Part shown: positions 1 through 13,178 of the stretch, piece by piece
Position numbering within the stretch: the first letter of the stretch is position 1
Layout of the letters: the number at the start of each line of letters is the position of its first letter
Assembly (NCBI RefSeq): GCF_037975245.1
Contig: NC_092569.1
Span: 33,809,668-33,873,667, forward strand
DNA length: 64,000 nt
Source: Apostichopus japonicus
Lineage: Eukaryota > Echinodermata > Holothuroidea > Aspidochirotida > Stichopodidae
Direction: 5' to 3'
The notes under the pieces: generated by a model
The model's database searches: none
Told to the model about the DNA's origin: nothing
Seen by the model: the letters and a program-made list of their open reading frames with translations, nothing else
Translations under genes and position numbers: made by a program

Positions 1-124
1 AGCATGTGTACAAAATATCTTAATACGTATAATCTCACCCTGGAACTTATTTTATATTATACTCTCTAAATTCAGTTAAATGCATCAAATCTTGTTAATA
101 ATCCTTTGCTAGCAGGTGAATGAA

Positions 125-1546
125 CAGTGTGACATACATGTCGTCATGAAGTATGTACCTGGGTGGAACGATCTTCACACGTACCCTCCAATATGCTAGA
201 CGGTCATATAATACAGTGTGACATACATGTCGTCATGAAGTATGTACCTGGGTTGAACGATCTTCACACGTGTCCTAATATGCTAGACGGTCAGATAATA
301 CAGTGTGACATACATGTCGTCATGAAGTATGTACCTGAGTGGAACGATCTTCACACGTACCCTCCAATATGCTAGACGGACAGATAATACAGTGTGACAT
401 ACATGCCGTCATGAAGTATGTACCTGGGTGGAACGATCTTCACACGTACCCTCCAATATGCTAGACGGTCAGATAATACAGTGTGACATACATGTCGTCA
501 TGAAGTATGTACCTGGGTGGAACGATCTTCACACGTACCCTCCAATATGCTAGACGGTCAGATAATACAGTGTGACATACATGTCGTCATGAAGTATGTA
601 CCTGGGTGGAACGATCTTCACACGTACCCTCCAATATGCTAGACATTCAGATAGTACAGTGTGACATACATGTCGTCATGAAGTATGTACCTGAGTGGAA
701 CGATCTTCACACGTACCCTCCAATATGCTAGACGGACAGATAATATAGTGTGACATACATGCCGTCATGAAGTATGTACCTGGGTGGAACGATCTTCACA
801 CGTACCCTCCAATATGCTAGACGGTCAGATAATACAGTGTGACATACATGTCGTCATGAAGTATGTACCTGGGTTGAACGATTTTCACACGTGTCCTCCA
901 ATATGCTAGACGGTCAGATAATACAGTGTGACATACATGTCGTCATGAAGTATGTACCTGGGTTGAACGATCTTCACACGTACCCTCCAATATGCTAGAC
1001 GGTCAGATAATACAGTGTGACATACATGTCGTCATGAAGTATGTACCTGGGTGGAACGATCTTCACACGTACCCTCCAATATGCTAGACATTCAGATAGT
1101 ACAGTGTGACATACATGTCGTCATGAAGTATGTACATGGGTTGAACGATCTTCACACGTACCCTCCAATATGCTAGACAGTCAGATAATACAGTGTGACA
1201 TACATGTCGTCATGAAGTATGTACCTGGGTGGAACGATCTTCACACGTACCCTCCAATATGCTAGACAGTCAGATAATACAGTGTGACATACATGTCGTC
1301 ATGAAGTATGTACCTGGGTGTAACGATCTTCACACGTGTCCTCCAATATGCTAGACAGTCAGATAATACAGTGTGACATACATGTCGTCATGAAGTATGT
1401 ACCTGGGTGGAACGGTCTTCACACGTACCCTTCAATATGCTAGACGGTCATATAATACAGTGTGACATACATGTCGTCATGAAGTATGTACCTGGGTGGA
1501 ACGATTTTCACACGTGCCCTCAAAAATGCTAGACTGTCCGATAATG
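125..1546. repeat. 89-bp tandem satellite, 16 copies
   Basis: The block beginning cagtgtgacatacatg recurs at 125, 214, 301, 390, 479, 568, 657, 746, 835, 924, 1013, 1102, 1191, 1280, 1369 and 1458. The step is 89 bp, except one 87-bp copy lacking two bases at about 285. Copies are nearly identical, with shared variants at multi-copy offsets: a gccgtc variant in copies 4 and 8, ctgagtgg in copies 3 and 7, and an attcagatagta junction before copies 7 and 12. The period is not a multiple of three, so apparent reading frames here are not genes. Confidence 0.97.
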
Positions 1547-1957
1547 GTCAATCACATGACAACTGCAAGAGTTTTCCAACTCAAACCATCAAAACAATTC
1601 CCATCAGTGTGAAGTTAATAATCGCTTTCACGTAACACTGCTGAAAGCCTGGAAATATATTGCAAGGTCATACACTTATGGAATCACTTTTAAAATCTTA
1701 GCAGCAAGTTATATGCTTTCATTAGTTTGAAATTCATACATACTCATCACAAATTAAAACAGTTGGTTGAGCTTTTCGAACTTACCATTTATCGTCTACC
1801 AAATATGGGAGCTAGCACACAATAGAGGGAACGGGGGGGGGGGGGGATGCAAAGCATTGCAAAGCATCATAAGGTGGGATTTAACCCGGCGCCGCCTATA
1901 CTGAGAAAACACTGTTATAACTCAAACAACTAGAGCAGCGGTGGATTGTCCTAATAG
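1547..1957. other. intergenic stretch, no gene seen
   Basis: No coding or RNA gene is recognisable. The only structure is a 14-base G run at 1833-1846, followed by a short repeat of gcaaagcat. Confidence 0.6.
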
Positions 1958-1965
1958 CATACCGC

Positions 1966-2526
1966 CATGGGCGCAGATCAGTCTTGGATAATGGTGGGGA
2001 CGCGTGTCTGTTCTCTGATACTATCTAAGCAGAGCGCGACCACGGGTTCGCGCGTAGCGTACAAGAATTTGTTTGGCAAATATACCTCCCAGATCGCCGG
2101 AAATTACACTTCCCAGACCCAATGATGCTTCCAAACCTCCTTAAATTTTAGATCTCATGGCTTAGAAATTTAGTTTGGGGAAATACATGGGCGTCTGCAG
2201 AAGAAAAATCAGGGGACTAATAATCCAAGCAGACTTTCGTATGCGATGGGTCTGGGATCCTCTCCCAGAAAACAATTATAGACTGCCGCAAATGCGATTT
2301 TCGTCCAATATTTAACAACTGCGGATACATATAACAAAATGAGTACTGCTGCATCAGTGTCATTTGCACAATGCTGGATCGAACTGCGCCAAAGTTCAAT
2401 ACAGGTGAATTTGAAATGCAGCGTTTGGTCAAGACAAATTGGTGGGGACACGGTATATCATGTCCCTACCACTGAAAAAGTTGGTGGGGACGCGTCCTGC
2501 CGTCCCCACCAGGATCTGCGCCCATG
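1966..2526. mobile_element. non-autonomous hAT-like DNA transposon (561 bp)
   Basis: The left end reads catgggcgcagatc and the right end is its exact reverse complement, gatctgcgcccatg. Both are followed inward by a ggtggggacgcg-type block. The element is flanked by an exact 8-bp direct repeat, cataccgc, at 1958-1965 and 2527-2534. An 8-bp target-site duplication with short inverted termini is diagnostic of the hAT superfamily. No transposase-like frame is present, so the copy is non-autonomous. Confidence 0.88.
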
Positions 2527-2534
2527 CATACCGC

Positions 2535-3410
2535 CGACTCGGAAAGGCGAGCCACTGACTTCTGAGTGACCAATGTCGTCGCCGGGTTGAGGTGTTCAAC
2601 CTCTCCTGATCATAAAGAGGTGCAAGTTTCTTGCAAAAATACCCAGCGACTTGGTAAAATGCCCCAGCGCTTTCGGTTGGATAAAATGAGTCGATAGCAA
2701 TTGATGGACCAATCGTCACTACACTGATGAGTTAAACTGTAACTGTCGAGTAACAGCAAACGGTAATCAAGGGTCTCAGTGACGTCACAGTGTAGGTGTT
2801 TTTAGTTTAGTTTTCTCCTTTCTTTCATTTTCTTGTGTGATAAGCTAAGACCCTGCATGACAAGGTTTTGGTCTTACTAATCAAGGAGCTACCATTTCTA
2901 AGTAGGGAATGACAACTCTTCTAAAAGTCGATGTCCCCTAAATGTATTCCCTAGTGTATATACCATTGCAATAAGTGAGCATGAAAACTTCACGCTGACT
3001 TTTTAATTATAGCTTTTCGTCAAACGTGTAAGTATACTTAACATTCCAATGTGAGTTGTTTACATTATGGCGTATCGGTGGTGAATGTTTGCCGCCTTTT
3101 CGCTACCGTGTAGTAAATTTAATCAGATATCAGTATGTAAATTGGTATTGGTTATGAATAAATATTTCAACCAGAGAAGGCGCGTCCGGGGTGGAGTAAC
3201 TGAGTGTACGTGTTCAACCACTCCCCCACCCAGTTCCCCACTGTATAGTAATATGATGAGTATGATGGCATTATCGTTTTAAAAAATATGTTTTGCACTT
3301 CGAGCTCTAGGATTTAGACGAGGCTGTGGAATGTGCAAACATATGGGTTGTATTGCATTATTAAATTTGTACAAGGCAAATTCAGTTCCCAGCAAAGTAT
3401 TATAGACCTG
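2535..3410. other. intergenic stretch, no gene seen
   Basis: I see no gene. The palindrome tgacgtca occurs at 2780-2787, one of nine copies in the window. Confidence 0.5.
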
Positions 3411-3799
3411 TATAATAGTATGGTATGGTATGGCATGGTATGACATGGTATGGCATAGTATAGTATGGTATGACATGGTATGGTATTGTACGGCATAGTA
3501 TGGTATGACATGGTATGGTATTGTACGGCATAGTATGGTATGGCATGGTATGGTGTGGTACGGCATAGTATGGTTTGGTATCGTATGGTGTGGTACGGCA
3601 TAGTATGGTATGGCATGGTATGGTGCGGCATAGTATGGTTTGGTATCGTATGGTATGGTATGGCATAGTATGGTTTGGTATCGTATGGTGTGGTACGGCA
3701 TAGTATGGTTTGGTATCGTATGGTATGGTATGGCATAGTATGGTTTGGTATCGTATGATATGGTATGGCATAGTATTGTATGGTATGGTATGGTATAGG
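3411..3799. repeat. TATGG pentanucleotide array
   Basis: Degenerate tandem TATGG (GGCAT, GGTTT and TGACA variants) runs for about 390 bp. There is a looser higher-order pattern around tggtttggtatcgta at about 3650-3760. Open frames on the minus strand (Tyr-His-Thr-Ile repeats) are by-products of the repeat. Confidence 0.95.
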
Positions 3800-4909
3800 T
3801 TAGTCTGTGGATGTTCCCCACCCTTAAATTGTCAATGTTACAACACCAATTCGGTATTGCTGGATACGGGTCTGTGTAAAATTAAATGTGGTGAGCTATG
3901 TAAACTAAGTCACAATACAAGTTTGACACCTCTCATGCATATTCAACAGTTGTCGTACATGTCAGTGAACATTACAATCAGATTGGGTGGTCAGTTGCCT
4001 ATATAGCCTATATACATACAGCATTATCACAAAATACTTTGGGCGGGAAATGTTAAGTTTGCCAATATCAAGAGCTTCTTTAATTTGATGGTCTATTATT
4101 TGTAGTTGCCAACTCGCATCGCCCTCGCCTACTTTTTCCGTCTTGGCTTATTTCACCAAACGTCAACTAATTCAGCTTATAATTAATAATTCAATTCCAT
4201 TATCGATATTTTTTATATATAAGTATCAGGGAAATTGTCCCAACTTAAGGACTTTTCGTAATATTTTGGAGGAAATTCAGTCAAACATGATAATTACCAC
4301 TTTAATGGGATTTTATTATCAAAAGCATTTCTGTGTTGATTTCAATCAACACAGATAGGTCATTCAACCTTTGCACTAGAAATAAAACGTTTGCATAATT
4401 CATTTATTTCTTATTTCAGGTTGTAAATGATATGTAGGCTATGAAATAATAGGACTGCCAAAGTACATTACATCATCTCTCTAATTTCTGTCATATCTTT
4501 GATGATATTTGTCACTTGTGTAAATTCTTTTCGTGATTTGAAATCAAAGGTCTCCCTTTTATTCAAAACCTTGTGGGAGAGATATGATTATGTCCTCTTA
4601 TCATGAGCGAAAGTCGATGGCCGAAGTGAACATAAGTTCAGGGAGATGTTATTACATTTCGCGCCAAATTTGTTTTTTTCTTTTGTGTTTAAAAAGCATC
4701 TGTTTAGTGGTAATCACATCCTGTCGTCTGATCATTTTGATATTAAAATTCCAGACACTCTCAAAGGGAAATAACCCACAAACAACAGAAAGAAATCCAT
4801 TAGAATTAAATTTAATAACCTTTGACCAATAACCTACTTTATGTCTAGATTTTAACTCGAATATTGAATTACACACATGGAGCGGAAGAGAATTTCTGAT
4901 AGCCTATAT
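3800..4909. other. intergenic stretch with one small hairpin
   Basis: No gene is recognised. At 4331-4354 the arms ctgtgttgatt and aatcaacacag form a perfect 11-bp stem with a 2-base loop. Confidence 0.5.
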
Positions 4910-4913
4910 ATGG

Positions 4914-5885
<972 letters not shown>

Positions 5886-5888
5886 ATG

Positions 5889-5897
5889 TATATTTAG

Positions 5898-5974
<77 letters not shown>

Positions 5975-5992
5975 ATATAAGGCTAAATATAC
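5889..5992. repeat. TA array bounded by a 17-bp inverted repeat
   Basis: A TA run of about 75 bp is bounded by gtatatttagccttata on the left and its perfect reverse complement tataaggctaaatatac on the right. The whole 104 bp can fold as one hairpin or cruciform. Confidence 0.9.
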
Positions 5993-8282
5993 TACGTTTC
6001 CTAATATTATTAGCATGGATGTTTAAAATGCTCACATTAATTACCTAGGATTTGAGAATGGAAGAAAACAAGGGCAGAAATCTGCCCGAGGCAGGCAAAC
6101 ATATTGGTTGTCATATGTAAGATTTTACAACATTGTCGGTTGACTTTGTGAAGCATGAATACGTTAAAACGTGACCACCGTGAACTGGAATATGCATGTC
6201 GCCCTCATTTCAGGTTCAAACAATAATTAGCACGCACGCCTAGCTGGCGTGACTTATCATAGTTTAGGACATAGGCCAATTTCATAACATAAAACTAGTT
6301 TGTAAATATTACATCTGTCCTCAAAAATGTTTCGCTGTTATATTGTAATTTATAATTATAATCAACTGTTTTAATGTATTGTAATGTTACGTTTCCCACT
6401 ATGTAAATGTATAAGAGCACAAATAAATAATAACGCTTTCAATTATTATTACAATGGATACCATTCTATAACGAATTTCTATCACAAGTAATGCTATTTC
6501 ATTAACTGGATCATTAATGAAACAAAATTCATGAAAAATGTCAAAAATATATTTTTAAATTTATATTTCTAATACATTTTGTAGTTGTGATTAATATTAA
6601 AAGGCCTATACCTGAATTATGTCTTAGTGGCCAAACTTGAGAACCAACATGGAACCGTTGATTACTAAGTTGTCCATCAACCTTCATATTTGGGAAACAA
6701 CCAACGGGATTGTCTTTGTTATACAACTTCAAGTTTTGGTTTAATATATATGATAGTTAGTCCGTTACCTGTCAATATATATGACATCAACATTTGACCG
6801 AGGAATTTGCATAATAAAACTTACTATTGTTAAGCGTATGGAGAAGGTGATGGATCTACTAACTTTGGCTTATTTAGTATACCCGACGAAAAAATACCAT
6901 CCTCAGTCAAAAGCGTCTGTAGGCTCATAAGAATTGAGGCTGGCTATACCTCGTCCGAGTGTACAACAGGCATATAGGCACACAGACAAAACAATTGGGA
7001 GCAACACGTTCCCCCCCCCCCTCCAGAATTATGACTTTTATAGACAACATTACAACAAACTTGAAAAATTTCGTATCCCTTTTAAATCAGATTTTTATGG
7101 TGGGGGGGGGGGTTCAATAACATCGCCATAAAAGTCAACAATAAACAAAAAATATAAACAGCGAAACTAAAACAGATGCGTATCAACTTTTTTATTAGTC
7201 GTTCATTTTCGAACATTACTGCACACTTATAATTAATATTTATTGCGAGTGATCCGTGGTGATTTCTGGCATTTTATCTAGATAACAAATATTCGATTCT
7301 TTTCGTGGTTTGAAGGCCTGTTCTTCAAACAACAAATGATTTTCATAATACGACACGTATAGGTGCAAAAGTGACAATGAAACTAAACGTAGAGACCAAC
7401 GTGAAAGATATTTACAACCAATTGAGCCATATGAAAACATGAGCTGTCTAAACATTGAGGGTAAGAGTTGTAAATTAGCTGAAAGTAAATATGCTATTAA
7501 TCACTCCCTGGTCGAATTTTATGGTATTGAAAACAAACGGGTAACGTTTGCTATCGGTTAGTCAAAACTTTTCAAGAAAAGAAAAAAGTAATGTAAGCTT
7601 TACATATTTTTTTTTAGCAAACCATTTTCAATATATGGAATGTTATGGAGGACAAACCAAACCAATTACTCCATTCTGCAGTTTCGTAATTTGGGAATGA
7701 CTGTAAATATTAGGAACATTTTTTGGTAGAGCAATTTAATTTGATGAAGACTTGTGTATCAACAGAGATATCAACAATAGTAAATATCCCACGAGTGGTT
7801 GCCACATGTGATGTAATGGGTCAAAGGTCAGTTTTTCCAGGTGTTTAGATGCTGCGGGGTCGTGCTGAGATTTAAATTGCAAGTTCAGCTTGCCTTGACT
7901 TTGTATTGAGACTGTGTAAAACCGTAATATATGGAAACCATATGTTGCGGTTGAATAACGTGTGTTTTGTTGTGCAATACACAGTTTGGTTAGGCCAACA
8001 TGTATAACCTACATATAGTTTTTTTTATAACAAAGAGGAATGTAAAGGTTAATATTGAGTTGGCCTACAATTAATTGATCACGTGTTTAATTTTCCTTAG
8101 CAACCGATAACTCATTGAATCATTTGTTGGTATAGGACCTGTAGATATTTTCACTAGAATGCTCTTTATTAATTTGAATAACTCATTATTTCTAGTAAGA
8201 TGGAATTATGAAATTGAGTAGTAATTACCAGAGTGAAAAACAATTAGTTCGTTTGTACCTATACATGGCCTGCAGTTAAATA
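5993..8282. other. intergenic stretch, no gene seen
   Basis: No gene or RNA recognised. C11 and G11 runs occur at 7011-7021 and 7102-7112. Confidence 0.45.
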
Positions 8283-8284
8283 GG

Positions 8285-8700
8285 TTTCAACAATAGGCGT
8301 AGGCCTATATACAGCTCTTCAACAATAGGCGTCGGCCTACAAACAGCTCTTCAACAATAGGCGTAGGCCTTCATATGTACAGCTCTTCAGCAATAGGCGT
8401 AGGCCTACATACACTATTCAGCAATATACGTAGGCCAACATACAGCTCTTCAGCTATAGACGTAGGCCTACATACAGCTCTTCAGCAAAAGGCGTAGGCC
8501 TATATACATACAGCTCTTCAGCAATAGGCGTAGGCCTACATACAACTCTTCAGCAATATACGTAGGCCTACATACAGCTCTACAGCTATAGGCGTATATT
8601 CCTACGCACAGCTCTTCAGCAATATGCGTTTCGTTTCGTTTATTCCAGTATAAATTGCATAAAATACAGTTCATAGTATAGGCCTACATACAGATCTTCA
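8285..8700. repeat. ~32-36-bp minisatellite rich in TAGGCCTA
   Basis: About ten degenerate copies of a unit built from tacagctcttcagcaata and ggcgtaggcctacata, with starts near 8291, 8323, 8355, 8391 and 8422 and continuing to about 8628. A final partial copy lies near 8680. Confidence 0.9.
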
Positions 8701-10837
8701 TATTTCTAAGATAGGCAACATGTAGTTTTATTGTTGTCGTCGTCATTGTTATTGTTGTTTTGATGACAGTGCTTTAAGGTACTGATCATAACCTACATGC
8801 TACCTTGTGTGCATGCATAGGCCTAGGCCTATACAGAAACAATACGTGCTCCGTACGATATGACAGCTCACAATATACATACGCGGTTGCTTACGGTATG
8901 CTACTTGTTTCCTTACAGTGGTTTCTTTGGTATACTACTAACAAACTACCGACCTTATATACACGAAGTTAAACCGTACAACCTATCCAAAGCATGTACC
9001 TCTACCTTGTACTTTACACACTCTCTACACGATAGGCTACAGGTTTCTTATCAGAACCACTTGAAGAGATATCACTACCATAACCTAATTCAACATTCAA
9101 TGTTAGGCCTTAAGGTTTCAGTTATGTTAGAGCATCAGTAATGTTCGCACATTATAACATGCAAAATTACATAGTTTAGTCGCTATGTTCGACTGCCTAG
9201 CCAGAACTACAGCTATGTCTGCCCCCGCATTTTCTCTGCGGGACATTAGTTTCGTAGGAGATTAGCTTACCCACACCAGACGCTTCTTATTTCAAGAAGC
9301 AGCAAAAATAGCTGATGTACCATACTGTCATGTGTTCTGTCTTTCCTGGGACGTTCCAGCTGACACTGCCGGGCTAAAGTAATCTAAAACTTCAATGTTA
9401 AGAAGGAATTTCTAACCGAAACGTGCAGGCTCTTAATTTCCTCACCTGGCAGATCAGCAAAAAATAAGACATTGTGTCATCAATATTCCGGTATTCAAAA
9501 GATATGATTGAAAACAACCACGTTTCTATTAAAATGTCTAGAATAGATAAACTTACATAAAAACTACTAAAATAACTGCCTCGCCAAAACCGGGGCACTA
9601 TTCAGTTGGTTAGTATCGTTTCTCAACCCAAAGAAGAAAAACAAAATAATGGCCTTCCTTGACCTCTCACGGGAAGTGGCGTCAAGAGGCAAGTAAGGCC
9701 AGAGGATATAAATACATTAACGGGCCGGTGGGCCCGTTATTCTAGTATTCACGATATTCATGATATGATGAAAATGACCAAATATAATATTAAGCCGAAA
9801 TATTTGCCATCGCATATTTTTCACGACATTCTTATTGTCCCTTAATTCCGGGGCTGTATTCCTCTAACGCTCTCGACAGGTCTATTCATCTGTAATGAAC
9901 ATTATTCAGAATGTGAATAATAATAACATTGGATTTTTATAATTCCGTTGCCTGGATATCCTTTCTAATTATAACTATTATTCGCATGCAAGAACGACAA
10001 TATCATGGATGTTAGGGTCAATTGCATCAGAAATACACCCCCCCCCCACCCCACCCATATATATATATCGTTACTTTGCCTAAACGCCACAATGTGCATT
10101 TACGAGTATCTTCGTTCACTGTTGATCCATGCGAATACCAGAGGCTTAGAAGGATATATTATATCTGATGGGTGTGTTTGCGGAGGGGGGGGGGGGGTGT
10201 GGGGTGGTCGGGGGCGTGTTTGGTTGGAGTCCATGCGATCAACAAGGGAGGAACCTTCAGCAATTTAAGATATTTCTTACTCGATCGTAGCGGTTTCAAT
10301 TAAATACATATGTAACAAAAACTCTTTTAAATTTCTTGGGAATTCACTTCTTTCTTTCACATGCCTTCATTCTATATTTATGTTTATGTTTCATCAAATT
10401 ATTAGTGAGAGTGAGGGGTTAATTACTTATTATCCTCTTGCTATGGCCCCCTGCGCCCCTGTATTCATGGATACACGGTTCTTGATATTGTGTATAGACT
10501 ATAGGCTACCATGTCATATAACAATTCATGCCATAACAACCGGATTATTCGCTGCCCTCTGTTTTATTATCGTTTCATTCTGTCACTCGTGTAATCGATA
10601 TGCACAAACTGTCAGATTGATCGCGATACTTAGGAAATATATTTGCACGCTTCAAGTTAATTGTTTCATCGTAGGAAACAAACCATTACATGTGACGAAA
10701 GGTGCAGGGTAGAGTGACAAACTCATTGGTATTCGGAGTCAGCCTCCGATCGAAGCGAAGACAACAGTATGTGTAGAAGGGAGCGGGGAGGGTATAACGG
10801 TAAACAGTTAAAGCAGTGAGTCGGTGGCGAAACACCG
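8701..10837. other. intergenic stretch, small hairpins only
   Basis: No gene is supported. Two small perfect inverted structures are visible: ataggcctaggcctat at 8817-8832, and aacgggcc with ggcccgtt at 9719-9738 around a 4-base loop. C10 and G13 runs lie at 10038 and 10185. Confidence 0.45.
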
Positions 10838-10845
10838 CCCGCCAT

Positions 10846-10920
10846 CAGGGGCGTATCCAGGGGGGGCGCAACAGGCGCGCGCCCCCCCCTATTGGCCGTC
10901 ACCAAAAAAAAAAAAAGTTT

Positions 10921-10956
<36 letters not shown>

Positions 10957-12177
10957 GAGATGTCGGTGATCGCTCAACCCCCCCCCCCCTCCCGTATGCT
11001 TTATTTTTTGTTTGCCAAAAAAAGGTTCTGGCGAAGTTCGGCGGCATAATAGTTTTAGAAACATAGATGGTAATTGTGTTTGTATTATCACTATAAACAC
11101 TAAATGACATGCCAGCCATACTAAATTGTGCATTTTGTGTCCATATTTACTGGAAATGTTGCTTATTATTAAGGTCGAAAAATGGATCACATATGGCCAT
11201 GGGCGGCGATCCTGGGTGGAGGGGGGATATATCCCCCCATGAAAATGGGTGGAGGGGATGTAATGCACCATATCCCCCCCCCCACCAAATGCCAGGGATA
11301 AGAATATTTTCATGCCTACATTTATGCATCTTCGTTAATGTACGGCTCTTTTTTAGCTTCATTTCTCGCCTACCATAAACGCAGTGCGATCTTTTCAAAT
11401 AAAGCGTCTTTATAAAGCAAAAATAGTTGACTGTAGGCTTCATTGGCCCTATAACAACAAAATGTATTATTGCGCCCACGGTATTGATATAATACATATA
11501 TGCACCCTCATAGTATTCATATAGGCCCTATAGTAGGCCTACACACGTACATGTTCCCTCGAACAGCTGAGAATCTCATGTAACCAGGGTAATGCTTAAT
11601 ACACGTTTCACCTGGATGCCCTAGCAATCGGTACCTAGGAATGTAACTATGTGTAATTGTGTATTGCATGTGTATAGGCCTATAATAGACTGCATGAGGC
11701 CATTTTCTTCATCGAATAATATAACAGAGCTCTCGAACATTCTAACGTTGCGCCTGAAACAAGATTGACAGGGGCAATTTTCCCAAAATAACACCCGAAA
11801 TTAAAAAAAAAAAGTATTTTGGATCCTGATTATGAGATATTTCGGACATGACATCCCTATTTTAAAGTTGGGTATATGCCGCTTGGAAACCTCGGGAAGT
11901 GCCGTTTCCGGCCATCTAGAGGGTTTGTTAATCCCAAAATTTTCTCGTACGCTTCGTGCCAATTCATGGTGGCGCTACGCTTAGATAGTCAACAAGGTCA
12001 TATCCCCCCCCCCCACTCGGAAGTACGGATCGCCGCCCATGCATATGACACCATTTTGCATTTCAGCGCTTCTTTGAAAGCAAAAATTGTACACCCCTCC
12101 CCTTAGACCCATCCCCCGGGACGGCGATCATTCATGCCTGGCGCCCCCCCTATTGGAAAATCCTGGATACGCCCCTG
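10846..12177. mobile_element. hAT-like DNA transposon, outer element of a nest
   Basis: The left end caggggcgtatccagg is mirrored by the right end cctggatacgcccctg. Both are followed inward by a gcgcccccccctattgg block (10880s and 12141-12155). A 5-bp direct repeat, gccat, flanks both sides (10841-10845 and 12178-12182); an 8-bp duplication is not evident. The termini resemble those of hAT-type miniature elements. The interior holds poly-A and poly-C tracts and a second element (11198-12041), and no transposase frame. Confidence 0.72.
11198..12041. mobile_element. hAT-like element nested in the outer element
   Basis: The left terminus catgggcggcgatcc is mirrored exactly by ggatcgccgcccatg on the right. 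The flanks catatggc (11190-11197) and catatgac (12042-12049) match at 7 of 8 positions, fitting an aged 8-bp hAT target duplication. The termini are close to those of 1966-2526 (catgggcgcagatc), so they are probably related families. About 105 bp near 11882-11990 resembles the interior of the element at 25489-25785. Confidence 0.75.
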
Positions 12178-12185
12178 GCCATGGT

Positions 12186-13178
<993 letters not shown>

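Noticed and set aside
125-1546. CRISPR-like array
   Set aside because: The whole 89-bp unit is conserved with no variable spacers, and the context is eukaryotic; it is a satellite.
3279-3821. 180-codon frame of Tyr-His-Thr-Ile repeats
   Set aside because: Produced by the TATGG array; three overlapping frames are open for the same reason.
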